Of a DNA stretch of 64,000 nucleotides, positions 9,341 to 18,827 are shown piece by piece. Each line of letters begins with the position of its first letter. Positions within the stretch are counted from its first letter, which is position 1. Made by a program: the position numbers and the translations under genes. The stretch spans positions 62,001 through 126,000 of the forward strand of contig NZ_FQYW01000004.1 of assembly GCF_900141865.1 (NCBI RefSeq), in the 5' to 3' direction. Origin of the DNA: Anaerovibrio lipolyticus DSM 3074. GTDB taxonomy: Bacteria; Bacillota; Negativicutes; Selenomonadales; Selenomonadaceae. The notes below the pieces were generated by a model. The model saw nothing but the letters and a program-made list of their open reading frames with translations. It ran no database searches and had not been told where the DNA came from.

Positions 9341-10648
9341 CTAAATGGCTTCCAATCTCTCTATGGTTTCATCGAAGCTCTGAACCTCGAATACCCCCTG
9401 ACAAAGGAAGTCATTTATGGCATCTATTTTCTGTATGGCTTCGTCAATTTTCGGGCTGGAGCCCTTGACGTAAGCACCAATGTGTATCAAATCCTCGGCA
9501 TCCTTATATACTGCCATAAGGGCCCTTAGCTTTCGGTTGGCCTCCATGTGTTCATCCGGCACAACGGCTGACATTACACGGGATACGCTGGCTAATACAT
9601 CTATGGCTGGGAAGTGGTTCTGGGCCGCAATATTTCTTGAAAGCACAATATGACCATCCAGAATACTTCGCACCGCATCGGCTATTGGCTCATTCATATC
9701 ATCACCATCAACCAGTACAGTATAAATCCCGGTTATGGAACCCTTTTCACTGGTACCGGCTCTCTCCAAAAGTCTTGGGAGAAGGGCGAATACTGACGGT
9801 GTATAGCCTCTTGTGGCTGGTGGCTCACCAACGGTAAGTCCCACCTCGCGCTGTGCCATGGCAAATCGGGTTACTGAGTCCATCATAAGGATAACCTTAC
9901 GGCCTCTGTCGCGGAAATACTCCGCAATAGCAGTGGCTGTCATGGCACCTTTGATGCGCACCAGTGCAGGCTTATCTGATGTAGCTACTACTACTACAGA
10001 ACGCTTTAAGCCCTCTTCACCCAAATCACGCTCGATAAACTCCTTTACCTCACGGCCACGCTCCCCCACCAGTGATATTACACTGATGTCGGCTTCGGTA
10101 TTACGGGCTATCATGGACAGAAGGGTGGATTTACCAACACCACTGCCGGCCATAATACCAATTCGCTGGCCCTGTCCCATGGTTATAAGGCCATCAATGG
10201 CCCTTACACCAACATAAAGGGACTCCTTGATAACCGGCCTGTCAAGAGGGGCCGGCGGATCAGCCTGTAGGGGATATTCCTCCTTGCAAAGGATAGGACC
10301 CTTGCCATCTATAGGATTTCCCAGGCCATCGATTACCCTCCCCAAAAGCTCCGGGCCAACCTTGACTTGGAGAACCTTTTGGGCGGATACAACCTCACAG
10401 CCTGGTCCGATACCCTTGGAATCACCCAAAGGCATGAGAAGAACCTTACCATCCCGAAAGCCTACTACTTCAGAAGGAACTGGCTCCACATCGGGAAAAT
10501 GCGACTTAACATAGCACAATTCCCCCATGCTGACATTTGGTCCCTGGCACTCAATAACCAGACCAACCATCTGTACCACCTTGCCTATCATACGCATAGG
10601 CTTGCTGTTTTCAACTGCGTTAGTAAACTTTTTCAGGTTGATTTCCAT
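9341..10648 (-). CDS. fliI: Flagellum-specific ATPase FliI
   Basis: Hexameric ATPase that energises export of flagellar subunits; related to the F1 ATPase beta chain. Walker A GSGVGKST is at residues 168-175, Walker B (VILMMDSVTRFA) near 255, and the FliI-typical GEPPATRGYTPSVFA near 274. The length of 435 is normal. The ATG overlaps the fliH stop codon (TAATG), so the two partner proteins are translationally coupled. All catalytic motifs are intact. Confidence 0.98.
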   Translation of the reverse strand: MEINLKKFTNAVENSKPMRMIGKVVQMVGLVIECQGPNVSMGELCYVKSHFPDVEPVPSEVVGFRDGKVLLMPLGDSKGIGPGCEVVSAQKVLQVKVGPELLGRVIDGLGNPIDGKGPILCKEEYPLQADPPAPLDRPVIKESLYVGVRAIDGLITMGQGQRIGIMAGSGVGKSTLLSMIARNTEADISVISLVGERGREVKEFIERDLGEEGLKRSVVVVATSDKPALVRIKGAMTATAIAEYFRDRGRKVILMMDSVTRFAMAQREVGLTVGEPPATRGYTPSVFALLPRLLERAGTSEKGSITGIYTVLVDGDDMNEPIADAVRSILDGHIVLSRNIAAQNHFPAIDVLASVSRVMSAVVPDEHMEANRKLRALMAVYKDAEDLIHIGAYVKGSSPKIDEAIQKIDAINDFLCQGVFEVQSFDETIERLEAI

Positions 10649-11439
10649 TATTTCATAACATCCCTAATAGACTGCTCAATTACTTCAAGCTGAGTGCTCA
10701 GCCTGGCATCTATAGTTCCATTAGGTGACTCAACAACCACATCACCTAATTTCAAGGTTTCATCGGATTCAATGGTCAGCTCACACTTTCCCTCCATGGT
10801 GGTAAGGTAATCGGAGCGGGCCATAAGCACCAATTCATAGGCCTCAGGGCAAACCCTGACAGTAATCTGGGGCTGGTCCTTGACCTTTTCGATGGCATTT
10901 TGCACCAATGGCAACACCATCTGTGGTATATCAATAAAATGCTGGGGAATGACTTTATTGGCAATTTCAATGACCATTTCAGCAATGGTATTTTCTGCCT
11001 TTGTTACATAACCAAGAGCCTCCTGCTGGGCCACCTTTATGGTGTTCTCAGCTTTGGCATTGGCATCAACAATGATATGTTGCTGTTCCTCTTTGATCTG
11101 CTCCATGCCCTCCTGACGGCCGGCTTCAATGCCTTCCTGTCTTCCGGCTTCCCTAGCTTCATCTTTTATCTTATCCGCCTGGGTGGTAGCTTCAGAAATA
11201 ATTTTCTCTGCCTCAACCCGGGCTTCCTGTCTTGTGATCTCACTGGCTATTTCAGCATCCTTGAGCTTTTGAATGGCCGCCTCCTCCTTACGGCGGATGT
11301 TGGCCAACATATTTTCACGAGCTTCTTCGCTCATCTCCGGAGAATCTTCTTCCGCCTGCTCCTTGGGACGCTCAAACTTGGGAGTCTCCACTATATGGGG
11401 ATCATCCTTCCAGACTACACCTTTCAGCACCCTAGACAA
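10648..11439 (-). CDS. fliH: Flagellar assembly protein FliH
   Basis: Peripheral stalk-like regulator of the FliI ATPase in the export apparatus. It is 263 residues: an N-terminal variable part, a long Glu/Ala/Gln-rich coiled coil (about 60-150, with GRQEGIEAGRQEGMEQ typical of FliH), and a C-terminal FliH domain (about 150-260). The gene starts inside the last codons of fliG and ends on the fliI start codon, so it is tightly coupled on both sides. Confidence 0.93.
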   Translation of the reverse strand: MSRVLKGVVWKDDPHIVETPKFERPKEQAEEDSPEMSEEARENMLANIRRKEEAAIQKLKDAEIASEITRQEARVEAEKIISEATTQADKIKDEAREAGRQEGIEAGRQEGMEQIKEEQQHIIVDANAKAENTIKVAQQEALGYVTKAENTIAEMVIEIANKVIPQHFIDIPQMVLPLVQNAIEKVKDQPQITVRVCPEAYELVLMARSDYLTTMEGKCELTIESDETLKLGDVVVESPNGTIDARLSTQLEVIEQSIRDVMK

Positions 11440-12454
11440 TCATTTCGTCACCCTTTCCACGGGAAATAACAATCTCGCCCTTTTCTTCCAGACGACGGAT
11501 GACATTTACGATACGCTGCTGAGCTTCCTCAACGTCGCGAATCTTAACAGGGCCCATGAACTCGATTTCTTCACGCAGCATATCGCCGGCACGCTTGGAC
11601 ATATTCTTGAAGACCTTGCCCTGAACATCGGAATTGGTAGCCTTGAGGGCCAAGGAAAGGTCCTTGGTATCCACCTCGCGGAGTACCATCTGAAGGGAAC
11701 GGTCGTCGATCATTACAATGTCCTCGAATACGAACATGAGCTTCTTGATTTCCTCGGTGAGCTCTGGGTTGTCCACTTCCAGGGCATCCACGATACCCTT
11801 CTCTGTAGCACGGTCTACACGGTTCAGCACTTCTACGATAGCCTTTACACCACCGGCATCGGTGAAGTCCTGAGTTACCAGAGCAGACAGCTTGCGCTCC
11901 AAAACTCTTTCCACCTCACGGAGTACATCCGGTGATGTACGGTCCATGATGGCAATTCTCTTGGCAACCTCAGCCTGCCGCTCTGCCGGAAGTGAGGACA
12001 GAATGGTAGCAGCCTGATCCGGATCAAGATAGGCCATAATCAGGGCTATGGTCTGAGGATGCTCATTTTGAATAAAGTTTAACAGCTGGCTTGGGTCAGT
12101 CTTATGCAGGAAGTCAAATGGACGCACCTGAAGGCTGGTAGTAAGACGACTGATTATAGCAGACGCCTTTTCGGAGCCCAGGGCTTTTTCCAGTACGCTC
12201 TGTGCATATTCCAGACCACCGGAGGACAAGTAGCTCTTGGCCATGGCCATCTGATAAAATTCACTGATTACGGCTCTTTTCTGTTCTGGAGAAATCTGCT
12301 TCTGATTGGCAATTTCCAATGTAAGCTTTTCAATTTCTTCATCGTTCATATGCTTGAACAGCATGGCAGAATATTCTGGGCCGAGGGTTATAAACAAAAT
12401 CGCAGCTTTTTGCTGATTTGTCATTTCTGGTTCTTTATCACCATACATATCCAT
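11432..12454 (-). CDS. fliG: Flagellar motor switch protein FliG
   Basis: Rotor protein that interacts with the MotA stator and binds FliF. N-terminal, middle and C-terminal FliG domains are present: TNQQKAAILFITLGPE start, the EHPQTIALIMAYLDP middle motif, and the torque helix region near 275-300 (MFVFEDIVMIDDRSLQMVLREVD). The longer reading from a TTG at 12478 would overlap fliF; the ATG at 12454 has GGAGGA eight bases upstream and leaves a 5-base gap after fliF, so it is preferred (340 residues). Confidence 0.97.
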   Translation of the reverse strand: MDMYGDKEPEMTNQQKAAILFITLGPEYSAMLFKHMNDEEIEKLTLEIANQKQISPEQKRAVISEFYQMAMAKSYLSSGGLEYAQSVLEKALGSEKASAIISRLTTSLQVRPFDFLHKTDPSQLLNFIQNEHPQTIALIMAYLDPDQAATILSSLPAERQAEVAKRIAIMDRTSPDVLREVERVLERKLSALVTQDFTDAGGVKAIVEVLNRVDRATEKGIVDALEVDNPELTEEIKKLMFVFEDIVMIDDRSLQMVLREVDTKDLSLALKATNSDVQGKVFKNMSKRAGDMLREEIEFMGPVKIRDVEEAQQRIVNVIRRLEEKGEIVISRGKGDEMIV

Positions 12455-12459
12455 AGTCT

Positions 12460-14049
12460 TTAGTCCTCCGACAGCCAAGTCTTAACAAGCAAAGCAATCT
12501 CGGCAGGTTTGGTACGGATGAGTTCCTCGATAACTTGGCGCTCGTTGATATGTTCCTGCTCCTCTGGAGTGAGCTCGTCCGGCTCAACAGTACCAGCTTC
12601 AATAGCAGCAGCACGTTCTGCTTCCAAACGCAATCTCTCTTCCTCTTCCAGTCTTGCCTGTTCCTCGGCAGCCTCCCTTGCCAAACGCTCCTTTTCCCGC
12701 TTTCTTCTGATATAGAAGCCAACGATAAGAGCAATTATCAGGAGTATCAGGCCGATGGCAATATACATATTTCTGGCCTGACGATCCCTTTCTGCCTGTT
12801 CCTCAGCTGCGCGTCTATCAGCCAGTTCAGTGCTGAATGGCAATGGCTCAACGGACACTGTGTCGCCACGTTCCGGATTGATACCAACGGCAGAGGATAC
12901 AGAACGGGAAATGCTTTCCTGCTGGGCAGGAGTAATATCGTCATTTACCAGAACGGCAATATTTACACGCTTAATGGAGCCAGGTGAAGCAATGGTCTTT
13001 GCCTTGGCTTCGTTAATTTCGTAGTTCTTGGTGGTTTCCTTTTTGGCATACTCAGCATTGGAATTATTCTCAGTAGCCACATACCCCGGTACGTTGGACT
13101 GTGTACCAGCTGGACCACCTGGAGCATTGGAGGTACCATTATATGACTCATTGACAGTCTGCTCACTGCGAATAATACCAGAATCATCTACTACAGGAGT
13201 AAATGTCTGAGTGTCAGTCTGACGCTGGTCAAAGTCAAGCTCCACATTGACACGGACATAGGAACGTCCCTCGCCCAAGGCCTGATCCAGCATGGTCTGA
13301 ACGTCCTTCTGCATACGGTCCTGAACCTTGCGGGTCATTTCCAGCTGAGTCATGGTCTTGACGCTTACGTTATTTTCCTCTTCATCATCTGGATCGTTGA
13401 GAATTTTACCAGTTTCGTCGACTACAGTAATATTTTCAGGCGAAAGACCCTGGATACTGTTGGAAGCCAGGTTAACAATGCCCTTTATTTCTTTTTTGTT
13501 TAACTGAGTGTTTGCCTTCAGCTTCAGCATAATGGATGCTGTTGCTGGTTTTTCATTCTTCTTATAAAGGCTGTCCTCCGGGAGTACAATATGTACTCTG
13601 GCCTTCTCTACAGCCTCAATCTGTTCAATAGTACGGGTCAGCTCGCCCTGCAACGCCTGGAGATAGTTGACCTTGTTCTGGAACTCGGTAACGCCCAGCT
13701 TGCTATCATCAAATATCTCAAAACCCTTGTTACCATGAGGAAGTCCCTCGGTAGCAAGTTGCAGTCTGGCTTCATGAACATTGGCAGAGGGAACCAAAAT
13801 CGTGGTGCCCTGCTTAGTCTCCTGAACCTCGTATTCTATTTTGTCTTCCTTGAGCTTTGCCGCTACTTCGCCAGCATCCTTTGTTTCCATATTTGTAAAC
13901 AGTGGAACCATATCAGGCTTGCCGCCATACATGAAGCTGGCACCAATAATCAGAAGCACCAGCAGTACAATACCGCCGATGGCCAAATAACGCTGTTTTT
14001 TAGTGGTTTTTTCCCAAAGCTGAAGGTATTTTTCTTTCCACTCGCCCAT
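12460..14049 (-). CDS. fliF: Flagellar MS-ring protein FliF
   Basis: Membrane protein that forms the MS ring and the base of the export gate. It has two transmembrane segments, one near residues 24-46 and one near 430-452, flanking periplasmic YscJ/FliF ring-building domains with the family motif ARVHIVLPEDSLY. The cytoplasmic tail (about 455-529) is highly charged and ends in the FliG-binding segment (PAEIALLVKTWLSED), a good match to the family. The length of 529 is normal. Confidence 0.97.
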   Translation of the reverse strand: MGEWKEKYLQLWEKTTKKQRYLAIGGIVLLVLLIIGASFMYGGKPDMVPLFTNMETKDAGEVAAKLKEDKIEYEVQETKQGTTILVPSANVHEARLQLATEGLPHGNKGFEIFDDSKLGVTEFQNKVNYLQALQGELTRTIEQIEAVEKARVHIVLPEDSLYKKNEKPATASIMLKLKANTQLNKKEIKGIVNLASNSIQGLSPENITVVDETGKILNDPDDEEENNVSVKTMTQLEMTRKVQDRMQKDVQTMLDQALGEGRSYVRVNVELDFDQRQTDTQTFTPVVDDSGIIRSEQTVNESYNGTSNAPGGPAGTQSNVPGYVATENNSNAEYAKKETTKNYEINEAKAKTIASPGSIKRVNIAVLVNDDITPAQQESISRSVSSAVGINPERGDTVSVEPLPFSTELADRRAAEEQAERDRQARNMYIAIGLILLIIALIVGFYIRRKREKERLAREAAEEQARLEEEERLRLEAERAAAIEAGTVEPDELTPEEQEHINERQVIEELIRTKPAEIALLVKTWLSED

Positions 14050-14093
14050 TATCTCAATCCCTTCGCTGTGTTTTGCCTAATTTTATCAAGTAA

Positions 14094-14399
14094 TTATACC
14101 TGCATACGCATAATTTCCTGATAAGCTTCCACAGCTCTGTTACGAACTTGAAGGGTAAGCTGTAGTGCAATATCAGCCTTTTCAGCTGCCACTACAACCT
14201 GAGATATATCTTCTACCTGGCCGGCTGCCAGCAGGGCATTCATCTTCTCTGATTCGTGTTCCAAGGAATTTACCTTGCCCAAGGCATCCCCAAGATATTC
14301 TCCAAAGGTCTTGACTACAGGAGCTTCCTGGGTCTCACCCAAATGACTCTCAGCATGCATAGAAACCGGAGTCATTTTTAATGCTTCTATCTGCATCAT
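14094..14399 (-). CDS. fliE: Flagellar hook-basal body complex protein FliE
   Basis: Small rod-base protein that links the MS ring to the rod and is among the first exported substrates. It has 101 residues with the family C-terminus (ADIALQLTLQVRNRAVEAYQEIMRMQV) preceded by FGEYLGDALGKVNSLE in the middle. It lies directly after flgC and before fliF, the classic Firmicute order flgB-flgC-fliE-fliF. Confidence 0.95.
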   Translation of the reverse strand: MMQIEALKMTPVSMHAESHLGETQEAPVVKTFGEYLGDALGKVNSLEHESEKMNALLAAGQVEDISQVVVAAEKADIALQLTLQVRNRAVEAYQEIMRMQV

Positions 14400-14409
14400 G
14401 TCACATCAT

Positions 14410-14868
14410 TTATTTGCTGATACTCAAGGCCTGTGTAGCCATACTCTTCGCTGCGTTAATGGTAGTAACATTGGCCTCATAAGCGCGGGAGGCAGTAATC
14501 ATATCTACCATTTCATTTACAATATTAACATTTGGCAACTCAACATAACCATCTGCATTTGCATCGGGATGTCCCGGATCATATACCAGCTTGCCCTGGC
14601 TTGGATCCTCCTGAATAGCCACAGCGCGAACGCCATCGCCACTTTTTTTGCCAAATTCAGACTTGGAAATTTCACCGGAGAGAACTCTGGCAAAATTCTT
14701 GTTGTGCATTTCTCTAGGTTCAAATACCACGAACTTACGCTTGAACGGTGTACCATTCTCAGTACGGGTAGTATTAACATTAGCAATGTTGTTGGATATA
14801 ACATCCATTCTGAGACGCTCAGCTGTCAAACCAGAAGCAGCCGCATCTATGCCACCAAACATACTCAT
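14410..14868 (-). CDS. flgC: Flagellar basal-body rod protein FlgC
   Basis: Proximal rod subunit. It starts with the rod signature (AASGLTAERLRMDVISNNIAN) and ends with the matching helix (VNIVNEMVDMITASRAYEANV), both needed for coiled-coil packing of axial proteins. The length of 152 is typical. It lies between flgB and fliE with short gaps; all features are normal. Confidence 0.96.
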   Translation of the reverse strand: MSMFGGIDAAASGLTAERLRMDVISNNIANVNTTRTENGTPFKRKFVVFEPREMHNKNFARVLSGEISKSEFGKKSGDGVRAVAIQEDPSQGKLVYDPGHPDANADGYVELPNVNIVNEMVDMITASRAYEANVTTINAAKSMATQALSISK

Positions 14869-14923
14869 AAGCTGTTCTCCATTCTGTAATACATATAATG
14901 AAAGAATTTAATTATTTGCTATT

Positions 14924-15337
14924 TTACTTGCTGGTAATGGTAGTCTTCAGCTTCTGAATAAAGCTGCCCATTTCCTTGGTCATGGCATTATAATAAATCT
15001 GGTTCTTGGCCATATTTGCCATTTCCTTATCAATATCAACATTATTCTTATCTGTTCTCATTGTGGTACTTTCGTCCATAACAACAGTAGCCTCTGCCCG
15101 CTCCCTCATAGGAATAGGCAAATGGCGGTCATGGGTACGCACCATTTCAAGACCCAGCTTTTTATCCAGGCCCATTTCCTTGGCCAACAGACTTTCAAAT
15201 ACAACGTCGCTTTTCTTAAACTTAGGAGTATTTACGTTGGCTATATTGTTACTGATTACTTCATGTCTGAGGTTTGCTGCTGACATACCTCGGGACAGAT
15301 AATCCATAGTAGAAGTATTAAAAATCTGGTCCAACAT
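14924..15337 (-). CDS. flgB: Flagellar basal-body rod protein FlgB
   Basis: Proximal rod subunit and first gene of the flagellar operon. The N-terminal signature (MSAANLRHEVISNNIANVNT) and the C-terminal helix (NQIYYNAMTKEMGSFIQKLK) fit FlgB. A longer frame starts at 15376, but AGGAGG lies ten bases before the ATG at 15337 (MLDQIFNTS), the usual FlgB start, giving 137 residues. Upstream is an AT-rich spacer of about 220 bases before the codY terminator, where the operon promoter must lie; no consensus sigma-A or sigma-D box stands out clearly. Confidence 0.95.
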   Translation of the reverse strand: MLDQIFNTSTMDYLSRGMSAANLRHEVISNNIANVNTPKFKKSDVVFESLLAKEMGLDKKLGLEMVRTHDRHLPIPMRERAEATVVMDESTTMRTDKNNVDIDKEMANMAKNQIYYNAMTKEMGSFIQKLKTTITSK

Positions 15338-15558
15338 GGGGTCATATCCTCCTAAAAAAATTATCTTATAACGCAATTAGGCACAATTCGATATATTACT
15401 ACAATTCTACATATAATTAAAAAATCCTTGTCTATTCTAACATATTTATTGGGAATCAAGAAGATTTTTTCATACTTTTTCCATAAATTACGAGGAAATG
15501 TGACTATTGTCCACCATACTTTATAACTAGTTTTAGTTAATTTTAATTATATTTTTTC

Positions 15559-15608
15559 TAAAAAAAATAACAAGGAGATTGTAACCTAAAGATAACAAGC
15601 TCCTTGCT
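15559..15608 (-). terminator. Rho-independent terminator after codY
   Basis: On the minus strand, GCAAGGAG and CTCCTTGT form the base of a long imperfect hairpin (stem arms near 15571-15585 and 15592-15607) followed by TTATTTTTTTT. It lies about 37 bases past the codY stop and separates codY from the flagellar operon. Confidence 0.85.
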
Positions 15609-15644
15609 ATTAAAATCGTCACTAATGATAACAATCCATTGCCA

Positions 15645-16436
15645 TCATTCAGCTTCTTTTGCCAATTCTTCAATACCCTTCCACAGATACTCATTCAGTA
15701 CCTTAATATGAGTTCCCTTCATTCCCTGGGACTTTGGTTCAACAACACCAGCAGACTCCAGCTTGCGAAGGGCATTAACGATTACGGAACGGGTAATATC
15801 CAGGTTAGCGGCAATCTTGGAGGCGTTAACGGCGCCATCCTTGCCTCCCAGTTCACGGAAGATTTCTATAGTGGCAAGTGCTTCAGATATGGACAAAGTT
15901 CCCAGAGCCATGCGGACATTTTCCTTCTTCTGAGTCTCTTCCTGATTTTTTCTGGAACGATCATGGAGCATTTCCATACCCACTACGGCTGCACTGTACT
16001 CTGCCAGGAGAAGGTCATCATTGGTAAAATCCTCATTGTATCGTGCCACCACCAGGGTACCAATACGCTCACCTACGCCATAAATAGGAACAATGGTGGT
16101 ATTCTTTCCATGGAACTTGCACTTGGTCTCACTGTCATCCACAAAAGCACAGAGACCGGACTTGGAACGAAGGTTGGCAGAGGTCTCATCAATCTTGTTG
16201 AGCCAGTTTACATAATGGCGTGGGAATTTTCCCACAGCCACTACATTGTCAACCATCAAATCGCATTCAAAATCATCCTGAAACGCATAGCCATAAATAC
16301 TGCCATCTGTATCTACAATATATACATTTGCATCAATAACATTGCTGAGCACCGTGGCAATTTCCTTGTATTCTACATTGTGGAACCGCTGCAATACTCT
16401 GTTAATTTTTCTTGTTCTCTCCAAAAGAGTAGCCAT
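15645..16436 (-). CDS. codY: GTP- and isoleucine-sensing pleiotropic repressor CodY
   Basis: Global regulator that senses GTP and branched-chain amino acids and represses nutrient-scavenging genes, often including motility. At 263 residues it has the N-terminal GAF-type ligand domain (about 1-155) and a C-terminal winged helix (about 180-260) with NASKIAANLDITRSVIVNAL as recognition region. The ATG at 16436 is preceded by AGGAGG. It has its own upstream region between two terminators, so it appears separately transcribed from hslVU and from the fla operon. This codY-fla junction matches Bacillus gene order. Confidence 0.97.
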   Translation of the reverse strand: MATLLERTRKINRVLQRFHNVEYKEIATVLSNVIDANVYIVDTDGSIYGYAFQDDFECDLMVDNVVAVGKFPRHYVNWLNKIDETSANLRSKSGLCAFVDDSETKCKFHGKNTTIVPIYGVGERIGTLVVARYNEDFTNDDLLLAEYSAAVVGMEMLHDRSRKNQEETQKKENVRMALGTLSISEALATIEIFRELGGKDGAVNASKIAANLDITRSVIVNALRKLESAGVVEPKSQGMKGTHIKVLNEYLWKGIEELAKEAE

Positions 16437-16494
16437 ACTCTTTTACCTCCTAGTTAATTTTATCTTTTTCCTTTTTAGTGCAATTTATTTTACC

Positions 16495-16538
16495 ACAAAA
16501 AACAAAAATAATCACATAAAATTGTGATTATTTTTGTT
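16495..16538 (-). terminator. AT-rich terminator after hslU
   Basis: Perfect 14-bp inverted repeat ACAAAAATAATCAC / GTGATTATTTTTGT (16502-16515 and 16524-16537) with an 8-base loop, followed on the minus strand by a run of T. It lies between hslU and codY; the codY promoter must start at or just beyond it. Confidence 0.75.
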
Positions 16539-16604
16539 TTAATTATTTATATTTTAAATATTCTTCTTTTTTGATACACTTACGTATTCCAGTTTTTCCC
16601 ATTA

Positions 16605-17999
16605 TCAGAGAATAAACTGGCTCACATCCTGATTAACAACAATCTCAGAAAGTGCTTCCTTGACATAGGCCTCATCCACAACCACATGCTTTTCCTCCAG
16701 ATCAGGTGCATCGAAGGAAAGATTTTCCAGCAGCTTCTCCAAAATAGTGTGAAGGCGACGGGCACCTATATTTTCATTCTGGTTGTTTACATCGCAGGCC
16801 AGCTTTGCCAGACAATCAATAGCCTCATCGGTAAATTCCAAATCGATACCTTCAGTCCCCATAAGAGCCTTATACTGCTTAATAAGGGCATTCTGTGGCT
16901 CAGTGAGAATCCGCTTGAAATCTTCCTTGTCCAAGGAAGTAAGCTCCACGCGAATTGGGAAGCGGCCCTGAAGCTCCGGAATTAAATCAGATGGCTTGGA
17001 AGTGTGGAAAGCACCGGCGGCAATAAAGAGTATATGGTCAGTCTTTACAGGACCATACTTGGTCATTACAGTGGAGCCTTCAACGATTGGCAGGATATCA
17101 CGCTGTACGCCGTCACGGGCCACGTCATGATTACTGCCATGACCACCGCTGGAGGCCACCTTGTCAATCTCATCAAGAAATACGATACCGCTGGTTTCTG
17201 CCACCTTTACGGCTTCCTCGGTAACCTCTTCCATATCAACAAGCTTCATGGCTTCTTCCTGCTGGAACAGCTTACGGGCTGCCTCCACAGTAACCTTACG
17301 CTTTTTGTGCTTCTTTGGCATCATGCTGCCAATAATATCCTGAATATTGTCACCCATTCCCTCTAAAGAAGAACCCGCAAACATACCCACCATTGGCTTA
17401 TTGTTATCCTCAATATCAATTTCAATCATCTTGTCTTCGTACTCACCGGCCAGGAGCTTTTTACGGCACCATTCACGTCCTGCCTGGTACTGCTTTGGTT
17501 CCTCATCAGAATTCCCCTCGGCTTCCTCATCATTGGAGCTGCCAAAGAGCTGACCAAATGGATTCACCACAGATTTCTTTGGCTGTGGCACCATAACATC
17601 AAGAATTCGCTCCTCTGCCATTTCCGCAGCCTTCTCCTGTACCTCCTCCAAACGGGAAGAACGTACCATACGCACGGAGGTCTCAGCCAAATCGCGGATA
17701 ATAGATTCCACGTCACGGCCTACATAACCAACCTCAGTAAACTTGGTGGCCTCCACCTTAATGAATGGAGCCTTTACCATTTTGGCCAGACGGCGGGCGA
17801 TTTCAGTTTTTCCCACACCTGTGGAGCCAATCATAAGGATATTCTTTGGAATAATATCATCCTTCATGCTTTCGCTGTCAAGCTGACGGCTGCGCCAACG
17901 ATTTCTAAGAGCAATCGCCACAGAACGCTTGGCTGCCTTCTGCCCTACTATATATTTATCTAATTCCTCAACAATTTGCTTTGGAGTCTGTTCATTCAT
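16605..17999 (-). CDS. hslU: ATP-dependent protease ATPase subunit HslU (ClpY)
   Basis: AAA+ unfoldase ring that feeds substrates into the HslV protease. Walker [13 protein letters not shown] is near residues 57-68, Walker [10 protein letters not shown] near 272, with the family-specific intermediate I domain between (about 110-240). It ends with the HslV-activating C-terminal segment (DVSQFIL). The length of 464 is normal. It follows hslV by 26 bases in one operon. Confidence 0.98.
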   Translation of the reverse strand: MNEQTPKQIVEELDKYIVGQKAAKRSVAIALRNRWRSRQLDSESMKDDIIPKNILMIGSTGVGKTEIARRLAKMVKAPFIKVEATKFTEVGYVGRDVESIIRDLAETSVRMVRSSRLEEVQEKAAEMAEERILDVMVPQPKKSVVNPFGQLFGSSNDEEAEGNSDEEPKQYQAGREWCRKKLLAGEYEDKMIEIDIEDNNKPMVGMFAGSSLEGMGDNIQDIIGSMMPKKHKKRKVTVEAARKLFQQEEAMKLVDMEEVTEEAVKVAETSGIVFLDEIDKVASSGGHGSNHDVARDGVQRDILPIVEGSTVMTKYGPVKTDHILFIAAGAFHTSKPSDLIPELQGRFPIRVELTSLDKEDFKRILTEPQNALIKQYKALMGTEGIDLEFTDEAIDCLAKLACDVNNQNENIGARRLHTILEKLLENLSFDAPDLEEKHVVVDEAYVKEALSEIVVNQDVSQFIL

Positions 18000-18025
18000 T
18001 TATAAATTCCTCCGTATTCGTAATA

Positions 18026-18568
18026 TTAGTCCAATTCTTCAACCTTGATATTATGGTTGGTGTATACACAAATATCTGCAGCAATGGTAAGGGCCTCCTT
18101 GGCAATTTCCGCAGCAGACAGCTCGGTATGCTTTACTAGGGCACGGGCTGCGGAAAGGGCGTAAAAGCCGCCAGAGCCAATGGCTCCTACTTCACCATCC
18201 GGCTCAATAACCTCGCCATTACCGGAAATCATTAAGAGGTTTTCCTTGTCTGCCACCAGAAGGAGGGCCTCCGGCTTGCGAAGTACCTTGTCTGTGCGCC
18301 ATTGCTTGGCCAGCTCTACGGAAGCTCTTGGAAGATTTCCGTTATAGGCCTCCAGGGTTGCCTCAAATTTTTCAAAAAGGGTAAAGGCGTCAGCCACAGA
18401 ACCGGCAAATCCAGCCAGCACCTTGCCATGGTACAGGCGGCGCACCTTTCTGGCACTTGCCTTCATTATGGTATTCTGACCAAAGGTAACCTGGCCATCA
18501 CCGGCGATGGCGGTTTTGCCGTTATGCTTAACTGCAACTATGGTAGTCGCATGAAATTGTGTTTCCAT
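18026..18568 (-). CDS. hslV: ATP-dependent protease subunit HslV (ClpQ)
   Basis: Proteolytic subunit of the HslUV protease. The proteasome-type core is clear: [18 protein letters not shown] followed by the [14 protein letters not shown] motif. The catalytic threonine of Gram-negative HslV (Thr1 of TTI) is here residue 8, behind METQFHA, the same layout as in Bacillus ClpQ; either the leader is removed or the enzyme works with an extended end. GGAG lies upstream of the ATG at 18568. The start abuts the edge of the palindromic repeat where xerC normally sits. Confidence 0.97.
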   Translation of the reverse strand: METQFHATTIVAVKHNGKTAIAGDGQVTFGQNTIMKASARKVRRLYHGKVLAGFAGSVADAFTLFEKFEATLEAYNGNLPRASVELAKQWRTDKVLRKPEALLLVADKENLLMISGNGEVIEPDGEVGAIGSGGFYALSAARALVKHTELSAAEIAKEALTIAADICVYTNHNIKVEELD

Positions 18569-18581
18569 TTATTTCTCCTTT

Positions 18582-18792
18582 TTTGCAGTGGCTATTAGTT
18601 TTTGCTCAGCTTCGTCACTAAAAGTATTTTTTGTTTATAACTAGCAGCAAGAAAAATCCAAACTCGCTCCACCCTTACAGGACTGGCTTCGTGTCGCTCA
18701 AACAATGGATATTTCCTCGCTGTGTAAGAACACAAAAAATCCTTTCTTTACGTTCCGAAGCCTAATGCAAAAACATAATAGCCACATGCAAA
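18582..18792 (-). repeat. Palindromic interspersed repeat, copy A
   Basis: A 211-bp spacer element with near-perfect outer arms (TTTGCAGTGGCTATTA at the left, its complement with two changes at the right). Read on the minus strand, its core matches the copies at 23.6, 29.4 and 35.2 kb: ATTAGGCTTCGG...CGTAAAGAAA, then TTTGAGCGACACGA, then GGAGCGAGTTTGGATTTTT. It is the most diverged copy and carries extra GCGAGG and TGTAAGGG stretches. It fills the trmFO-hslV gap. No protein is encoded. Confidence 0.75.
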
Positions 18793-18827
18793 TCACAGCT
18801 TTAACAATAATTCATCAAAATGATGCT

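Noticed and set aside
15338-15558. Sigma-D or sigma-A promoter of the flagellar operon
   Set aside because: Several A/T-rich candidates (for example TAGAAT on the minus strand) exist, but none has a matching -35 or GCCGATAA-type -10, so none is reported.
18582-18792. Repeat copy A as a xerC pseudogene
   Set aside because: No recombinase motif in any frame; the sequence is palindromic and matches the other repeat copies.
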